Notes: generated from the letters alone by a model not told the origin. Shown: positions 1 through 12,948, numbered from the stretch's first letter. The stretch is 64,000 nt of DNA from Micropterus salmoides (GCF_014851395.1 NW_024040374.1:24446772-24510771), one strand, 5' to 3'. Made by a program: numbers and translations.

Positions 1-1
1 T

Positions 2-427
2 GGTGTGGGTTGTTCTTCCGGGGTTGGGCTTGGCTCCTTAGTTACAGTGAAAGGAACTGTTAATGCTTCAGCATACCAAGACATTTTGGATAATTTCATG
101 CTCCCAACTTTGTGGAAACAGTTTGGGGAAGGCCCTTTCCTGTTCCAACATGACTGTGCACCAGTGCACAAAGCAAGGTCCATAAAGACGTGGACGAGCG
201 AGTTTGGTGTGGAGAACTTGACTGGCCTGCACAGTCAGTCCTGACCCCAACCCGATCCTTTGGGATGAATTACAGACTGTGAGTCAGGCCTTCTCATTCA
301 ACGTCTGTGCCTGACCTCACAAATGCGCTTCAAGAAGAATGGTGAAAAATTCACATGAACACACTCCTAAACCTTGTGGACAGTCTTTCCAGAAGAGTTG
401 AAGCTGTTATAGCTGCAAAGGGTGGGT
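2..427 (+). pseudogene. Tc1-like transposase, C-terminal remnant
   Basis: This is the DDE-type transposase that cuts and re-joins the ends of the Tc1 element. The visible frame starts inside the catalytic core (LVTVKGTVNASAYQDILDNF) and contains QHDCAPVHKA, which carries the second catalytic Asp. The frame then shifts close to where DWPAQSPDLNP-type sequence is expected and stops at 241-243. Homology continues in other frames to about 427, where the DNA matches the family's usual C-terminus (the SLPRRVEAVIAAKGG region). At the PIEH motif that should carry the third catalytic residue (Glu), about six bases are missing, around 254-258 (CCCGATCCTTTGG). The copy is therefore both frameshifted and catalytically dead. 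Family comparison is from memory, not from an alignment. Confidence 0.88.
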
Positions 428-432
428 AAACT

Positions 433-700
433 TGGGGCGGCTGTGGCTCAGGAGGTGGAGCGGTTTGGCTGTTAATCGGAAGGTTGGCGGTTCAATCCTG
501 GCTGCATGTCGAAGTGTCCTTGGGCAAGATACTGAACCCCGAATTGCCCCTGGCGGCTGTTCCGTGTATGAATGTGTGTGAATGTTAGTTTCCGTTTGAG
601 CACTTAGGCTCAGTGTGTGAATGGTGAATGCAGAAAAAGAAAACGCTTTGAGTGGTCGAAAAGACTAGAAAGGCACTATACAAATACGGAGCATTTACAT
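433..700 (+). repeat. tRNA-derived SINE nested in the Tc1 element
   Basis: The head looks like a tRNA promoter: an A-box-like stretch GTGGCTCAGGAGGTGGAGCG near 451-470 and a B box GGTTCAATCC at 490-499. The body has the phrase GAAGTGTCCTTGGGCAAGAT followed by a long TGTGTGAATG-rich part and a tail TATACAAATACGGAGCATTT. This arrangement is a widespread acanthomorph fish SINE. The flanking Tc1 sequence reads TAAACT on the left and TTAACT on the right, possibly a worn short target duplication. RNA polymerase III would have transcribed the source copy; this copy is diverged. Confidence 0.75.
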
Positions 701-797
701 TTAACTCTGTATTAAACCCCACGGATTAAGAATTGGATGTCATTAACCTTCATGTGCGTGTAAAGGTAGGCGACCCAAAGCTTTTGGCAATATAGTG

Positions 798-1223
798 TAA
801 ATGTAACTTAAGTCTTGCTTACATTATTTTACACCTACATTTTTCATTGGTTCCGGTAATGAGAGGAATGTGTGAATGCAAACTGTAATGCAATTATGGT
901 ACATACAGCATGGTCATGGACTGGTACCAAATGTAGTTTAGCGGAGCATAAAGAATACTGGAATAAAAAAACAAACACAAATAAACAGTAAATATGACAT
1001 GTAAACCATGACCGGTAATCATAAACTGTAAAGAGAAAAATAATACAGTAATTGGATACCATACATGGGACACCTGCATGGACTAAACAAGTGGCTGGCC
1101 TGAAATATAATGGATTCTGAAGGGATGCACACTGTGGGCTACAATGACTATGTGCTCCAAATTCAAAAAAAGGAGGCCACATTTGGAGGAACCTACAAAT
1201 ACAGACTTTGCCACACTGTATAG
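798..1223. other. no gene seen
   Basis: AT-rich sequence without a convincing coding frame. One 112-residue open frame on the minus strand has no recognisable domain and a composition expected by chance. Confidence 0.6.
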
Positions 1224-1465
1224 TAGGGATGAAACGATTACCGGTTTAACGGTTAACCATGGTAAAATCCCCGATGGTTATTACCATACACATTTTAATT
1301 ACCATGAGAACGGGTACGGTTAACCGCGCTGTTATAATCTCATGGCAAACACTGTCCAGTGTCTCCCAGAAGCAGGCGCGCATGCGCAGAATGCAACGTG
1401 GGTTTGTTTGGGTCACGGCGGAAGACAACGCTGCAGAGATTTTTCAGTAACTCTGAAGTCCGGTG
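1224..1465 (+). mobile_element. hAT-type transposon end (fragment)
   Basis: Begins TAGGGATGAAACGATTACCG (1224-1243) and continues with alternating GGTTAACC and GGTAATTACC motifs, a pattern I know from non-autonomous hAT elements of teleosts. The matching right end (the reverse complement) is not visible downstream within 2 kb, so this is either a solo end or an old copy with its far end lost. No transposase frame is present. Confidence 0.5.
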
Positions 1466-1469
1466 TTAG

Positions 1470-1860
1470 GCCAAGTTTTGCCTGCTTGCCGAGAGTTGCG
1501 TGCACCTCCAAATAGTCCTGCTTTTAAATGCTATATTATTCTTTGTGGGGTCCATCAATGGTGTTAAATGATTGAAATGATGAAGTATATACTTTATGAA
1601 CGTTTAGAGTCTTTAATATTTTAATACACTTAGTAGAAGTACCATTACTTGACATTCAGTAAATATATGTGGGGATAACACCGTTTGATTAATGAGCACA
1701 GCAAAGTGTCTGAAAAGGACCTAAAAGAGGTGGATCCCTAATTTGGCAGATCAAATTTTGTAGGCTACCTGCCGAGATTTGCATCCACCTCTTTTCTCAG
1801 CATAAATTACCGTTATCACCTGCGAGGTGCACGCAATTCTGGGCAGGCAGGCAGAATTAA
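1470..1860. repeat. unclassified repeat with three related units
   Basis: A motif containing TTGCCGAGAGTTGCGTGCACC occurs at about 1479-1508. A diverged direct copy (CTGCCGAGATTTGCATCCACC) is at 1769-1790, and an inverted copy is at 1824-1851 (GAGGTGCACGCAATTCTGGG). The segment AAAAGAGGTGGAT at 1724-1736 also pairs with ATCCACCTCTTTT at 1783-1795. This is probably the internal or subterminal part of the transposon whose end lies at 1224. No coding frame. Confidence 0.4.
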
Positions 1861-2323
1861 GTCACAACATCTGTTGTATTTTAGTTTTTATGAGAGTGCT
1901 GAGGGAAACTTGATTGAAGAAAATAACCTTATTGTGAACGCAGGGTGAGTTAACTTTTTCGCTTTGGTTTGTCTCTCTGACTTTTTCTGTAAACTGAAGC
2001 TGAACAATTTGACCATACTATATATGAACAATTTTGTTCATTGAAATCTGATATGTGATTTAGGTTTTACCTTATTTTTTTTGGGTAGTGTTTGCATGGA
2101 AGCATATCAGAGAACTGTACCACAAGCCTCTGTGCATTTTAGTATGTGTGTGTGTGTAAGAGAGAAAGACTGGACTCAAGTTAAATCAAAGCTGCCTCTC
2201 TGCTTGCTCCCTGAATCCCCTGTTGGTGAAAACTCAGTTTGTCTGGGAGCTAAAAGAGACTGGTGAATTATTAAAGCTTGCTGAAGCTTCACTCATACAG
2301 AACCAGCAGACCACTGAGACACA

Positions 2324-2328
<5 letters not shown>

Positions 2329-2372
<44 letters not shown>
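2329..2372. repeat. (CA)n microsatellite
   Basis: A run of CA dinucleotides about 44 bp long with one early GC interruption. It generates the artificial cysteine/valine-rich open frames on the minus strand. Confidence 0.97.
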
Positions 2373-2374
<2 letters not shown>

Positions 2375-4360
2375 AGAGGCCAGTCCAATGTGATACCCGC
2401 AGCGTACCATACTCACAATCACTACACATGAAGAATGTTGACTGCTCATGCTGAGCAAAGCTGGTGGATTTCACTGTTTGCTACTGCAGATGGACTTCTG
2501 TAGCCTTTCAAACATCTAGCTATAGGCTACCATTACTACAGCTTACTACAGCAGGAAAAAGTATCATCCCACCTGGCTCACAACATTTGCAGCTAGTAGT
2601 CTGAAACCAACTCAAGAGCCAGACAAGATTTACGAAGGCTTGCTGCTGCCTTGCACACTCTGACCTTTTAAAGATTCATTCTGATGGCATTTCTGTTTTA
2701 TCAGACAAACAGTGAATGGAAACTAAAAGACGAAAGCGGACTGAGTTGCAACTGTAATAATTGGTACAGTGACACACCGGTGTTATTAATTTGAATGTGA
2801 AATGAGGTAGTGCATGAGGGTTTATAGAAAGGTAACTCTTACAGATTGAATACACTTTTCAATAAATTGTCTTCTTTTAAAGCCAGAAAACATGGAAGCT
2901 TCAGCTTCCTGAAAATTATTTTCACCAGTTTAAGCCTCTCTGTCCACGATCTGCCTGACCCGCTGTTTGTAGCTGTGTGCATAGTGTGATTCTTCATAGT
3001 GTGCCATGAGAAGTGTGGATGGAAGGTGTCATATTTGTATTCATAATATTTTACATGATTGGAGTCATTCCTCTCTGCAGTCAATAGTTAGTTAGTAATA
3101 CTTTTGGATAAGGTGCTAACTTAGCTGCACTCTCAGATTGACACAGCCTGGCCTTCGAGCGTCAATAGTACCTTTGGAGAGTTGGTATTTCTAGTTCAAG
3201 GTGCTGACACAGTTTGCTCACAGGCTCAGACGATGTAAGTTGTTGTTGATAATGTTGTATTTATGTATCATCAATTTGTGATGTTCAACTAATGGGTGGA
3301 GTTGTTTTTGTGATCGAGCACCACTTAAGTCACTGATTTCTCCTATTTCCTAGAATAACATTTGGCCATCCAGAGAGAAAAGGCTTCTTTGTGCTATAAC
3401 CATGTAGGTGCATAAAGCAATTGCTATAACAATGTTTTAGTAACATTTTACCACAGTTGAGGAAAGTGAGAGTAGACAGAATGACGCCATACCCAGTGGT
3501 TTAATTAAACTGCTATAATGGAGCTCACAGTGAAGGTCTTAAGCAGGAACATGAAATCATTTGTGCCACCTAGATGAGCTGGTGATCAGGTGATTCCTTC
3601 ATGCGCCACCTACACACTCATTCACATAATAGTGGTCTTTTAGCTGATTCACTGACTATTCATTATTTCTTAAAACTGTGATTACCTGAGCCTTCAAACC
3701 TATATTTTTTACAGCTACTATGTCATTATATAGATATTGTAGGGCTGAGCAACAGGTTGATGCCTAGTCTTCATTTACTGAATACCAATGAAGCACACTT
3801 GTATTGACCCATAGCTAAGATTGTATTGGTAACAATGCTTTGTGTTAGTGTAAGTGATGAACAGTGCTTTCCATAGTGGGATAAGTTAATCACTGAGATG
3901 TTTACCAAATTACCTCTAAAATAGTTTAAACCTCCAGGCACTCATTGCATTGGCAAATGCCACCAATCTGCTATTCCAGGAAGGTTAAAACAAATGCATT
4001 CAATTATTTGCTAATGCTATTTGATCAAGGTCTAGTATATAGTAATTGTCAAAGTCCTTCAAGCCGCCAGGTCCGTCTCAGTTTCTTTCTGCATTTGCCA
4101 TCATTTTCTCGTCTAGGGAGATTTCAGCTAATCTATTCTTGCAAGCCAGTGGCAAGTTGCAGCATTATCTGCTGTGTGTGGCAGCCTCCATTGACTGCTG
4201 CTAGTCAAGCTGGCATTCATTATCAAGCAGGTAATAACACAGAGCACTGGGTCTAACTCAACCGGCAGTGGACTCATTAATATAAACAGGACCCTAAACC
4301 CAAACTCAATTTACTTGAAAGCCTCTTTGGAGACAGGGGTTCAGTGAGGAGTCTTCGCCC

Positions 4361-4388
<28 letters not shown>
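4361..4388. repeat. (GT)n microsatellite
   Basis: Fourteen GT units, followed after TT by another short GT run. Confidence 0.95.
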
Positions 4389-4391
<3 letters not shown>

Positions 4392-6774
4392 TGTGTCTAA
4401 GAAAGGTATTAATCATTTCTCTCCCACAGCCCAACACACCAATACACACACAGTTCTCAGTGTGTGTGCATGTGCATTACAAAGCTCCAATTAGATAGTT
4501 GATCAGTGGTGTATATTTAAGTAGTCACTCATCTCTTTTCCCTCCCCACCCCCCACTCATATCTCTGTCATTAATGAGTCCAATTAGCACATGCAAATAT
4601 TTACTTCTAACTAGCATTTGTGATTTATCACACTGTTCACTCTTTAAAACAAACAGTCTGAGTCATATGTGCGTATATGTGTGCGTGTATATATGTGTGC
4701 GTGGTTTCTCTCTTTATTCATGAAGGCACGTCAGCTCATTAGGCCCTCCTGTAGAGTAAGTTCATCAGCAATGCGGGGAGAGGAATCAAAAGACAGTGTA
4801 AAGAAGAGGAGAAGGAACATCACATAATTCTTCACCGCAAAATTCAGCTATGCAGACACACATACACCCCCATGTATCAGTCATTGATTTAGGGTGTGCG
4901 ACTGTAATGGGTACCACTCCACCACCGTCAGATTAATGACACCCAGACATCGCAGAAGGCATTGGGGGGGGGGGTTAAATAGAGGGAAACAGAGAGATGC
5001 TCTTTTGGGGAGTTATTGCTGAGAGGTACTTAAATGTGCTGCACATAGCATTTTAAAACATCAATATATCATTGGCAAATGTGTTATGATACCTTGGTAG
5101 AATTGATGTAAATAAATAGTTGCCATTGTAAATGCTAGTGTTTCTCAAAATAAAACCAAATATTCCTGAAATAGTTGCTTCCTTCTGTGGTGCTTGTTTG
5201 TGCTGCAAAGCTGTACAAAATCCTTACTTGATGCCACATCAAATAAAATGCAGTGAAGAGACCATTAAAGGCCACAGGTCTCTTTGGTGTTGGTTCTGTC
5301 ACAGAATTAATGTGGTGATTTATTAATCTTAAGATGCTGCATATAGCAGATATAAGAACAATGTATACTTATAAATCCAAACTACAACGTGCAAATTGTG
5401 ACAGCTACATTTAGTGAACGGGATCCATTATTACACTGAGCTCCCGCAGTGGAAATCATTGAGCTAAGTTTCCACTGGTGGACACATTTCTACTGTTGCA
5501 CCGTATATACTGTATTAATGTTAAAATCATAACAGAAAAGCTTCTCTTTAAGGCTTTCTGCCATTGTTGCTATCCTTACTTCAAATCCTAATATAGGATA
5601 AATAAAATCTTGTGTAACACACTGCCCATATTCCCAGTGTGTTGGTCAAAAGAGGGTGAATATGTGGGAGTTCGATGGAGCCAAAATCAAACACCAGTAT
5701 TTTCAAGAGTGTACCAATTACATTTTTATTATTATCTTCGACCTGTACGTGGGTGTGACGGACGGAAATTGGTTTCTCATGTCTTGCCATAAATGTGATT
5801 GTGCAGTATATGTGTGTGTTCGTATGTATGTATGCGTTTGCTATAATCTGCAGGCTGCAGCATGATCATCTACTATGTTTTATTCATCTGAGAATCACCA
5901 GCTAATGGAAAAAGGAGGTGCATGAGTCCACATGCATATATATTTGTACATGTGTGTGTGTGTGTCTGTGTCTGTGTTAGCCAGGGGTGGGGGTGGATGG
6001 GGTATTACTGCTAGTTCTGTTACTTTGATTAGCTGTGTAGGGAGCTGCGTACGCTGTCTGTGGATGATTGGTAGCTAACAGTATATGTGTAAGAAAAAGG
6101 AAACCGGTAGTTTGACTGTAATGTATAAAGGTTTAGTGAAGTTATTTGAAGGGTGAGTATAGACGGGTTTCTGTACGTCATCACAGAGATGCGCGTGCTT
6201 CTAGGGGGCAGAAAGCACATCAATTTATCTAGCTGCAATATTGGACAAATTACTCATAAATTGTAATGACTTTGAGTCTCTTTCTACATGAGTTTCTTTG
6301 AATGAGTTTCTTTCTACGGGCTAAGTTTCACGTAGCTGTGCTGGTTTAGCTGATGCATCAGTACAAAATTGTTCACGGTTGAAAGCTTTTACTCTTTGCT
6401 CAAGTATTTTTTGGGCTAGTAATCTACTTTTAACTTAGCTACATTTGCATTTTTTCCGTCATTAAATCAAGTCTATTATCTAGTATGCATTTTGCTACCA
6501 AAATTAAAATGAACCAAGATGAGCTATCACTGAGAATAAGGGAGAGAGCAAATATGGAAGGATAAAACTGTCCTATTGGGCTGTTTGCGTAATGCACAGG
6601 TCTCCCACTATATATTACCCTTACCCTACTTCGTTCAGCAATGACGTGTTCCTGAGTTTATTGCCACCATAATTCTTTTCATTGTTACGATTTTATTGTT
6701 ATTATTATTTCATTGTTTTGGCTGCCTGGGATATTTGAGAAGGCGAATCATAATCGGCACCCTTCTTTTTTTTA

Positions 6775-6850
6775 TTTGAGTATTTTTTATAGGACTAATT
6801 GTACTTATACTTGAGTAAAGATTTTTTTCTACCCACCTCTGTTCACCACT
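6775..6850 (-). repeat. dispersed fish repeat end ('GGTGGGTAGA...ACTCAAGTA' family)
   Basis: The minus strand reads AGAGGTGGGTAGAAAAAAAT followed by TTTACTCAAGTATAAGTAC. The same family is seen on the plus strand at 62706-62762 (GTGGCGGGTAGAGTACTCAA). It is a very common teleost interspersed repeat. I assign it to a DNA-transposon end from memory only. No coding capacity. Confidence 0.5.
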
Positions 6851-8380
6851 CTTCTTCTCTTTTTGTTTTCACACCTTTCGTTTGGGCTTATCTTACTCTG
6901 GTATGGACCAAACAACTGCACTATGGCCGCTTGAAAAAGGTGGACTCTGGTGCGGGTTGCTTGGGATGTGAAAGCAAAAGAACCAACCGCATGATTTTAA
7001 GATTTGCATATATGTGATTTTAGCATTATTTCATAAACTAAAGTATTGATAAATCCATGTGCTGATTGTTACATTTGTTCAGGAATCGATCTTATATATC
7101 TGTATAAGTCATTAATATATTTATGCAAATAATTTGGTAACCACGTATGCGCATCAGCATGTGTGCATTTCCCTGATTAATAGGTCAAAAGCTATTAAAA
7201 ATGCTGTGCTTGTTCTTCGTGTACTTTGTCAGTTCATTAAGTCCATTAAAAAGAGTGTGACAGCGATCCCACAGTAATAAGCCCTGAATCATTGCTGTAC
7301 AAGACGACTCCTCTTCGTCCGGTCTCTACTCCATTATTCATAATATGTGGTTGATTTGCAGTCGAATAACAATAATAATGCTTAAAATCAGTTATTTCTT
7401 CTTGAGCTCTTTGTGACACCAAATAAATATTAATAAAGAAATAAATATATACAAGCATTAAAGTGCTGCATAAACCGTCACTGTCCTGGTTTACCAGATG
7501 AACCAAACAGACGTGAAAGCAGCTTGCAGCCTGTCTGCTGTATTTCAGTTTCCCTTGCTGTTTTTCACAACAATTAAGTATTAGTGTGAAAAAAGTGTAT
7601 AAGGGCCAACTAGAGATGCTCGCCCCCTCTGCAATGAGCCATAAACTATGCACCTGCTAGTAACGTTACACTGTTAAACTATGTGAACCTATATAAAGCC
7701 CAGTTACGTTACCAGTCCATAAAGAAAGAACAGTTGCTTTGGTGTGCTAGTTGTTAGCTGGCAGGTCCGTTGTGGATTGGTCAGACAGGGAAAAATTTTG
7801 GTTCTGTTGCAGTCTTTTCCTGTGTCGTGTTTTTTTTTTTACCTGTCCTGCCCAGCAGCCTGGTATAGAGTATGATGAGCTGGATACCATATTGTGCCAG
7901 ACAGATTTTACTTTAACAAGAGCGTATTACTATACTCCTTTGTCTGTTTTATTATTTATTTAATTATGTATTGATTTGTCACTGGGCCGGACAGGGGGGC
8001 CAGACATGGGGATGGGGGAGCACAAACAGCACAGAGAAAGGACAACACCTGCGAGAGAAGGGGGATGGAAGGTGGGGACAACAGGGAATAGCAGAGGGAA
8101 ACACCAATTGCAGAAAGCAACGAAACCTGCAATAGAACGGGGAGGGGGGCTTGGGGAGGAGTAAAACAACTACAAACAAACAAACACAAACAAACAGCTG
8201 ACGTAGTAAGACAAGAGAAAAATGAAAACAAGAAACACAAATAAGCAGCACAGCCATGAGAGCTGGAATAATAACAATTAATTTAAATAAGTAACTGAAA
8301 GAAAAGCATCAGGAATAATTCTACCAAGGACAACCTAAATTTGTTTGTGTCTATGTGTGAGACTGTGTGCGTGCGGGTGA

Positions 8381-8430
<50 letters not shown>

Positions 8431-8603
8431 ATAAGCCTGTTAAAGAATGTAGTTGTTAGTGAGACTGGGACGCCACAACTGTGCCATGTTCTGATCATGC
8501 AGATGGAGGACCCGGTTGCTCCGTCTGTTCTCCTCAAAGTTAGCCGCTCAGCGCTAAGTTACTTCATTGCTTTTGTTAGCTTGTGAAGGTAAAGTTTGTG
8601 TCA
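6851..8603. other. non-coding stretch, no gene seen
   Basis: Contains a (GT)n tract at 8382-8429 and a GA/C-rich part around 7980-8165 that produces several overlapping open frames on both strands, none with a recognisable domain. The 135-residue minus-strand frame at 7246-7653 has no recognised motif. Confidence 0.55.
8382..8429. repeat. (GT)n microsatellite
   Basis: 48 bp of uninterrupted GT. Confidence 0.97.
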
Positions 8604-9156
8604 TAGCCGCTGGCCAACTGAGCTGGTTTGCAGGAATTTTAAAACAGAGCCTTTCGCTATGTTTGCAATTCCCGTCCTGCGTTTTAGTGAAGACGGGCAA
8701 AAACGGAGGACTTTAGAAATGATGACGCTCACGCTTGGCTCTCTAATTGGGTCTCATAAGTCACGCAAAGCAGACACACAGGGCTTCTGACAGAGTTTTT
8801 GACTTGGTATTTTTATTAAAATATTCTGGACTATGCAAATAACACTTATCTGCCTACACTGTGCATGCCACCGTTTACTTTGTGATGAATCGAAGACGGT
8901 TTACCGCTGAAACACACTCGTGTTACATTCACTAACAGTCCTAGCTCGTTATTGGTCCATCCCCCCAAAAATCTGGTCTGATTCTTTGTCTGCATTACTT
9001 TATTCTTTCGCCAAATCTTCTGTAACTACAGAATAAACCATCTACTTTACGTCGTTACGTTTACACTGGCCCACGCATGCCTAGTGTACGTGAACGGCCA
9101 CTAGATGTGCGTTTTCATGTAGACGGAGATCAACTCTAAAACGCTGGTGTAGACGA
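8604..9156 (+). mobile_element. MITE, copy A of a family also at 42.1-42.5 kb
   Basis: The sequence aligns by eye to 42096-42495. Shared blocks include TTGGTATTTTTATTAAAATA (copy B TTGGTATTTTTATTAAGATA), the CCACTAGATGTG block near 9100, and the end AAACGCTGGTGTAGACG (copy B AAACGCTGGTGTGGACC). The terminal phrase AACGCTGGTGTGGAC is typical of an abundant fish DNA-transposon family whose other end reads CCACACTATTATGTTTTCG-like. No transposase frame. Copy A carries about 150 bp not seen in copy B and its left boundary is uncertain. Confidence 0.6.
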
Positions 9157-10931
9157 AGATCTTATTCGTTTTAATTTTTCATATTAGACAGTCTGAGCGG
9201 GACACACCTGTCTCAGTGGTCGAGTCGAGGTCACACACTGATTTCACACCTAGGTGTGATGTCCTGGAGGACTCCTGAGAAACTTAAGTTCAATGACTCA
9301 CATGATGAAAGTTCAGTTTATATCCACACAAATGAAACACATCATCTGTGAAGTCCCTGTGGTCCCAACATACAGTATAATGCCATGGCTAATTTCACAA
9401 AGAATTTTGCCATTACCTCTTGTAACCATTTCTGTTCAGGACTACATACAGTACTGTGTCAAAGAACTGCTACATGTAAGTTATATGGTACCACTTTTTA
9501 ATAAGTTGTAGGCTAACATTTAATCTCTTTGCTTCCTGTAGTTAAAAACTCTTTATTATTGATATACCATACATTTATAAATGCAGGCTTGATGGCTTAT
9601 TTGAATGTCAGTCATTATTAAGAAGGGTTAAGTTTCTCATTTTATAATCTATCAATCTACAGTTGTACATGTTAATAAGTTGTTACTAAGTTGATTTTGG
9701 TTCCAGATGCTTTGCAATCCTTCTCCAGAAGTTAAGTGGTCGAAAAGTCCATTGGAGGATACCACTGATGAATTAAAGCAGTACATACAAATAGACATAA
9801 CTCTGATAGACAACAGGTGACTTTGCAGAACTGCCATTCATTTGCCAGATGATGATCATGTGTTAAGACAGAATCAGTGTCACTCAGCTAAAATAAAATT
9901 TAATCCAAGAAACACCCCCCCCAGGTTTTTTTTTTCTCTTCAATGCTTCACCAAACACCTTTTAATCTTCCTGTGTTCTTTGATGCTGTGTGAGCCTTTT
10001 TCGTGTATGAATGGCTCTGTGTGAGCCTCCCATCAGCAGAGATGGTCAGCAACATTTACCCTTTGATCTCAATATCTGTGCTGGCTTAGTGCTTACTTCT
10101 CAAATACAAACCAGAGGGAGATTTTTTTTCAATTATTTCTCAGCTTCAGCATTCCTATACTGCACCTCATCCACTTCCTCACCCATGCGTCCCCTTACCT
10201 CACCCCTACCAGCCGCCACCCCCTTCTCTGTCGCTCAGCAACCATCTGTAATTAATGAGCTTTTACAGTTCGATCTGATCTGCCTCAGGATTGGACACGT
10301 CTGATAAGCCGAATGGAATATACACACAGGCCTGCCCCTCTCTGCTCAGCACTGCCTGGAAATATAATTACTTGAGAATGAATACACACGCACACAGACA
10401 CACACACTTAAACACACACAGACTGAATAAGCCCAGGTTAATACCAATCTTTTTCCTCTTCTCTGCACTAATTAGAAATGTACTGACGAGAGTCATTTGT
10501 TTGGAAGTTGAATGCACTGTGTACTTGTTGTTGCTATTCAGAGACTCAAGAAACTTAGATAATTAAATCTATTTAATGATATGCTTTAGTGAGCGCATGT
10601 GTGTATGTTAATGACATGCTCTGATGCTCTTAATGAGCATGTGACAGTGGCAGGGAGAGGAAACGACATTCCACATAGCCAGTTGTTACTCACATGTTAT
10701 CCCCTCTCTTCCAAATGACAGTAAACACACTCACTTATCAGTCTGCCCCTATAGCCACACTCGACAGCTGTCAATAGACTGTGGCCGCTTACAACATCTT
10801 TATCACGGAAACTGTATTCCTGACGAAACTAATTTCCTAGATGTTATGATGTTCTAATACCCATGTGAGTCCTGATGTATAGATTTGCGGGAAGCCACGC
10901 TAAATGTGGTCTGCAGTGAAGAATGAGACAG

Positions 10932-10932
<1 letters not shown>

Positions 10933-10970
<38 letters not shown>
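10933..10970. repeat. (TG)n microsatellite
   Basis: Uninterrupted TG run of about 38 bp. Confidence 0.96.
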
Positions 10971-10973
<3 letters not shown>

Positions 10974-11470
10974 CCTCATAGATTTGACACAGTGAGCATG
11001 TAAGGGCATACAAACATCCTGTACAGACTCTCCTTCAGTGTGGAGTGAAGCAGTACAGTCAGGTTTATTGCTGTGGCCATAGCAACAGCCATGGAGTGGA
11101 GATGGAGATGACACTTTTAGGTGATGCACTGAATGTCCTTGTTCAGATGAGAGAGAAGGAGAGCAAGGGATGCGAGCGTGTCGGGAGTGAGGGATGGAGA
11201 GAGAAAGGAGGGGTGGACAGGGCTGGAAGAAATTTTTAAAGAAGACCGAGCGAAGGCTGTTTGTTCTACAAGCCGGCAGAGCACTGTGGCAGACTCTTTA
11301 TAAGTTTGTCATTGTCTTCTCCCTGCCCCCCTTGAACCGTGGCTTTATCCCCACATGGTGTGACATACGGAGTTACTATGTTAGATCAACCACAAAAAAA
11401 AAAGTAGTGACATTTTACTATTACATAACAATTCAACAATAACACACAACAATCTTAACATTCTGAACAT

Positions 11471-11494
11471 AAATAATAATAATAATAATAATAA
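11471..11494. repeat. (AAT)n microsatellite followed by a short repeat tail
   Basis: Eight AAT units run directly into TTGTATAGCGCTTTTCACAT (11503-11522). That phrase is typical of the 3' end of L2/CR1-type or SINE retroposons in fish, here read towards the minus strand. This suggests a very short retroposon tail, but the body is not recognisable. Confidence 0.6.
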
Positions 11495-12945
11495 ATTGAA
11501 TTTGTATAGCGCTTTTCACATGTTTCTCAGCAGGCTATATGTTAATGATTTTCCAACACCTCTCCACCCTGACCCTGTCTAATACAGTTACTGTTGTCAC
11601 TTATTCCCTAGGTTGCTCATTTCTCCCAATGGATGATGCTCCACTTGACTTCCCCTCTTACTGTTTATGTGTTCATCTCTTCCCTCTCCTCTGTGCGGGT
11701 GTCTGTATGTGTAGTCTGTCTGTGGCTAATCGGTATGTTAAGGAGGGCTGAATAAGCCTGTCTTTGTCAGGGCATTAGGTTTGTAGAGGATGAATACATT
11801 AAATGATAAATGGTGGCGGTGAAGGTGGCAGCGTGTGGATTTGGATTCATCCGAATGCCACCGCCTCTCTTCCATTTCTGTGTCCCCTGCTGTCATAAGT
11901 GTGCATTTGTGTGGTCTGTATGCCACAATGCATGTTAAAGGGTCAGTTAACTCAAATGACTAAAAGGGTTTTGTCATGTACAGTGAGTGGTATCTAGTCA
12001 TGCAGATAATTTTTGTTTCATGTCCCGAGGTTTTACTTTGAACAGTTCATTTGGCAGAAAGTAGTTCTACCAAATGAAAATGGTAAGGGAGGGCCAGATG
12101 CTGTTAGGCCAGTGGTGGACAGATATGTGCCATGGACAACCAACAATGTGCAGGTTTTCATTCCAACTAAAAACTCCACTCACTGATGAGCACTCTTTCA
12201 AGTAGACGGGGAAGAACACGTCAGTAAATTTACTTGAGAGAGGTGACTGCTCTGCATGAACACATGCAGACTGTTAACTTCAATATTAACTTTGCTATCC
12301 TCCCCAAAGGGAAGTATGTCTTGCAGCAAAGTGATGCCTAGTACATACAGCATTGAACATAAGATTGTTGGTTAGTGGTTGCATGTTGATATTTGAGACA
12401 AGGAACTGCACAGGTAATGTCTGACAAGGTTTCTGCCCTTTCTTTTGTGCACAAAAACACAAAACGCACCATGGAGACAGTGAGTAGATATCTGAAAATA
12501 AGACGATGTAGCTTACATGTAAAAATCATAAGCCTCGCTGAAGGTAAATCACTGAGCTGAAGAGAAACACGAGAGCTGAGGATGGGAGTGATGTATACTT
12601 TAGTTAAGGGAGGAAGAATGGATTCTGCTATTAGGTGGAATGTGGTAACTGTGAGAGAGGAGAGGAGGGGGTAGAGGCAGAGCAAGAGAGGCAGGTGGGG
12701 AGGGGGGCTAGGTTGCTGACTCTGAGCTTTGCTGCGGTGAGCTTTGAGCTAGCGACTCTCTGAGCTCTCTGGCTGTGTGTGTCTGTAGGCTGCTGTGGTG
12801 CAGACTGTAGCTTAGCCACGTTAGCCTCCCTCCTCCACTTCCACAGCTCAGTCAGCTGGCTGCTCCAGTGTGCTTCAGCTGCAGTTTGGCTCTACTCTCT
12901 GTAAGTGTCTCTGTCTGCAGCTGAGGATTTCCTGCACAGGCAAGG

Positions 12946-12948
<3 letters not shown>

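Larger units (their letters stand above)
1..797 (+). mobile_element. Tc1-like DNA transposon, 3' half
   Basis: The left part lies outside the window. What remains is the C-terminal third of a Tc1-like transposase followed by the 3' untranslated part and the right terminal repeat. The end reads CTTTTGGCAATATAGTG (781-797) and is followed by TA at 798-799, the target duplication of the Tc1/mariner superfamily. A tRNA-derived SINE is inserted between the coding remnant and the right terminal repeat, so the transposon arrived before the SINE. The copy cannot be active because the transposase is broken. Confidence 0.9.
1861..6774. other. non-coding stretch, no gene seen
   Basis: About 4.9 kb with no recognisable gene. 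It holds a (CA)n tract at 2329-2372, a (GT)n tract at 4361-4388, and short GT runs near 2145-2158 and 5948-5963. Open frames here are under 110 codons, mostly microsatellite-driven or AT-rich, and lack recognisable domains. Confidence 0.6.

Noticed and set aside
2234..2474. Cysteine/valine-rich open frames over CA tracts (also at 8283-8586, 15603-15860, 16246-16688, 19000-19220, 22165-22480, 46453-46750, 57006-57380)
   Set aside because: They are translations of CA/GT microsatellites and have no coding signature.
7246..7653. 135-codon minus-strand frame
   Set aside because: AT-rich composition, no domain, no conserved motif; a chance frame is likelier.
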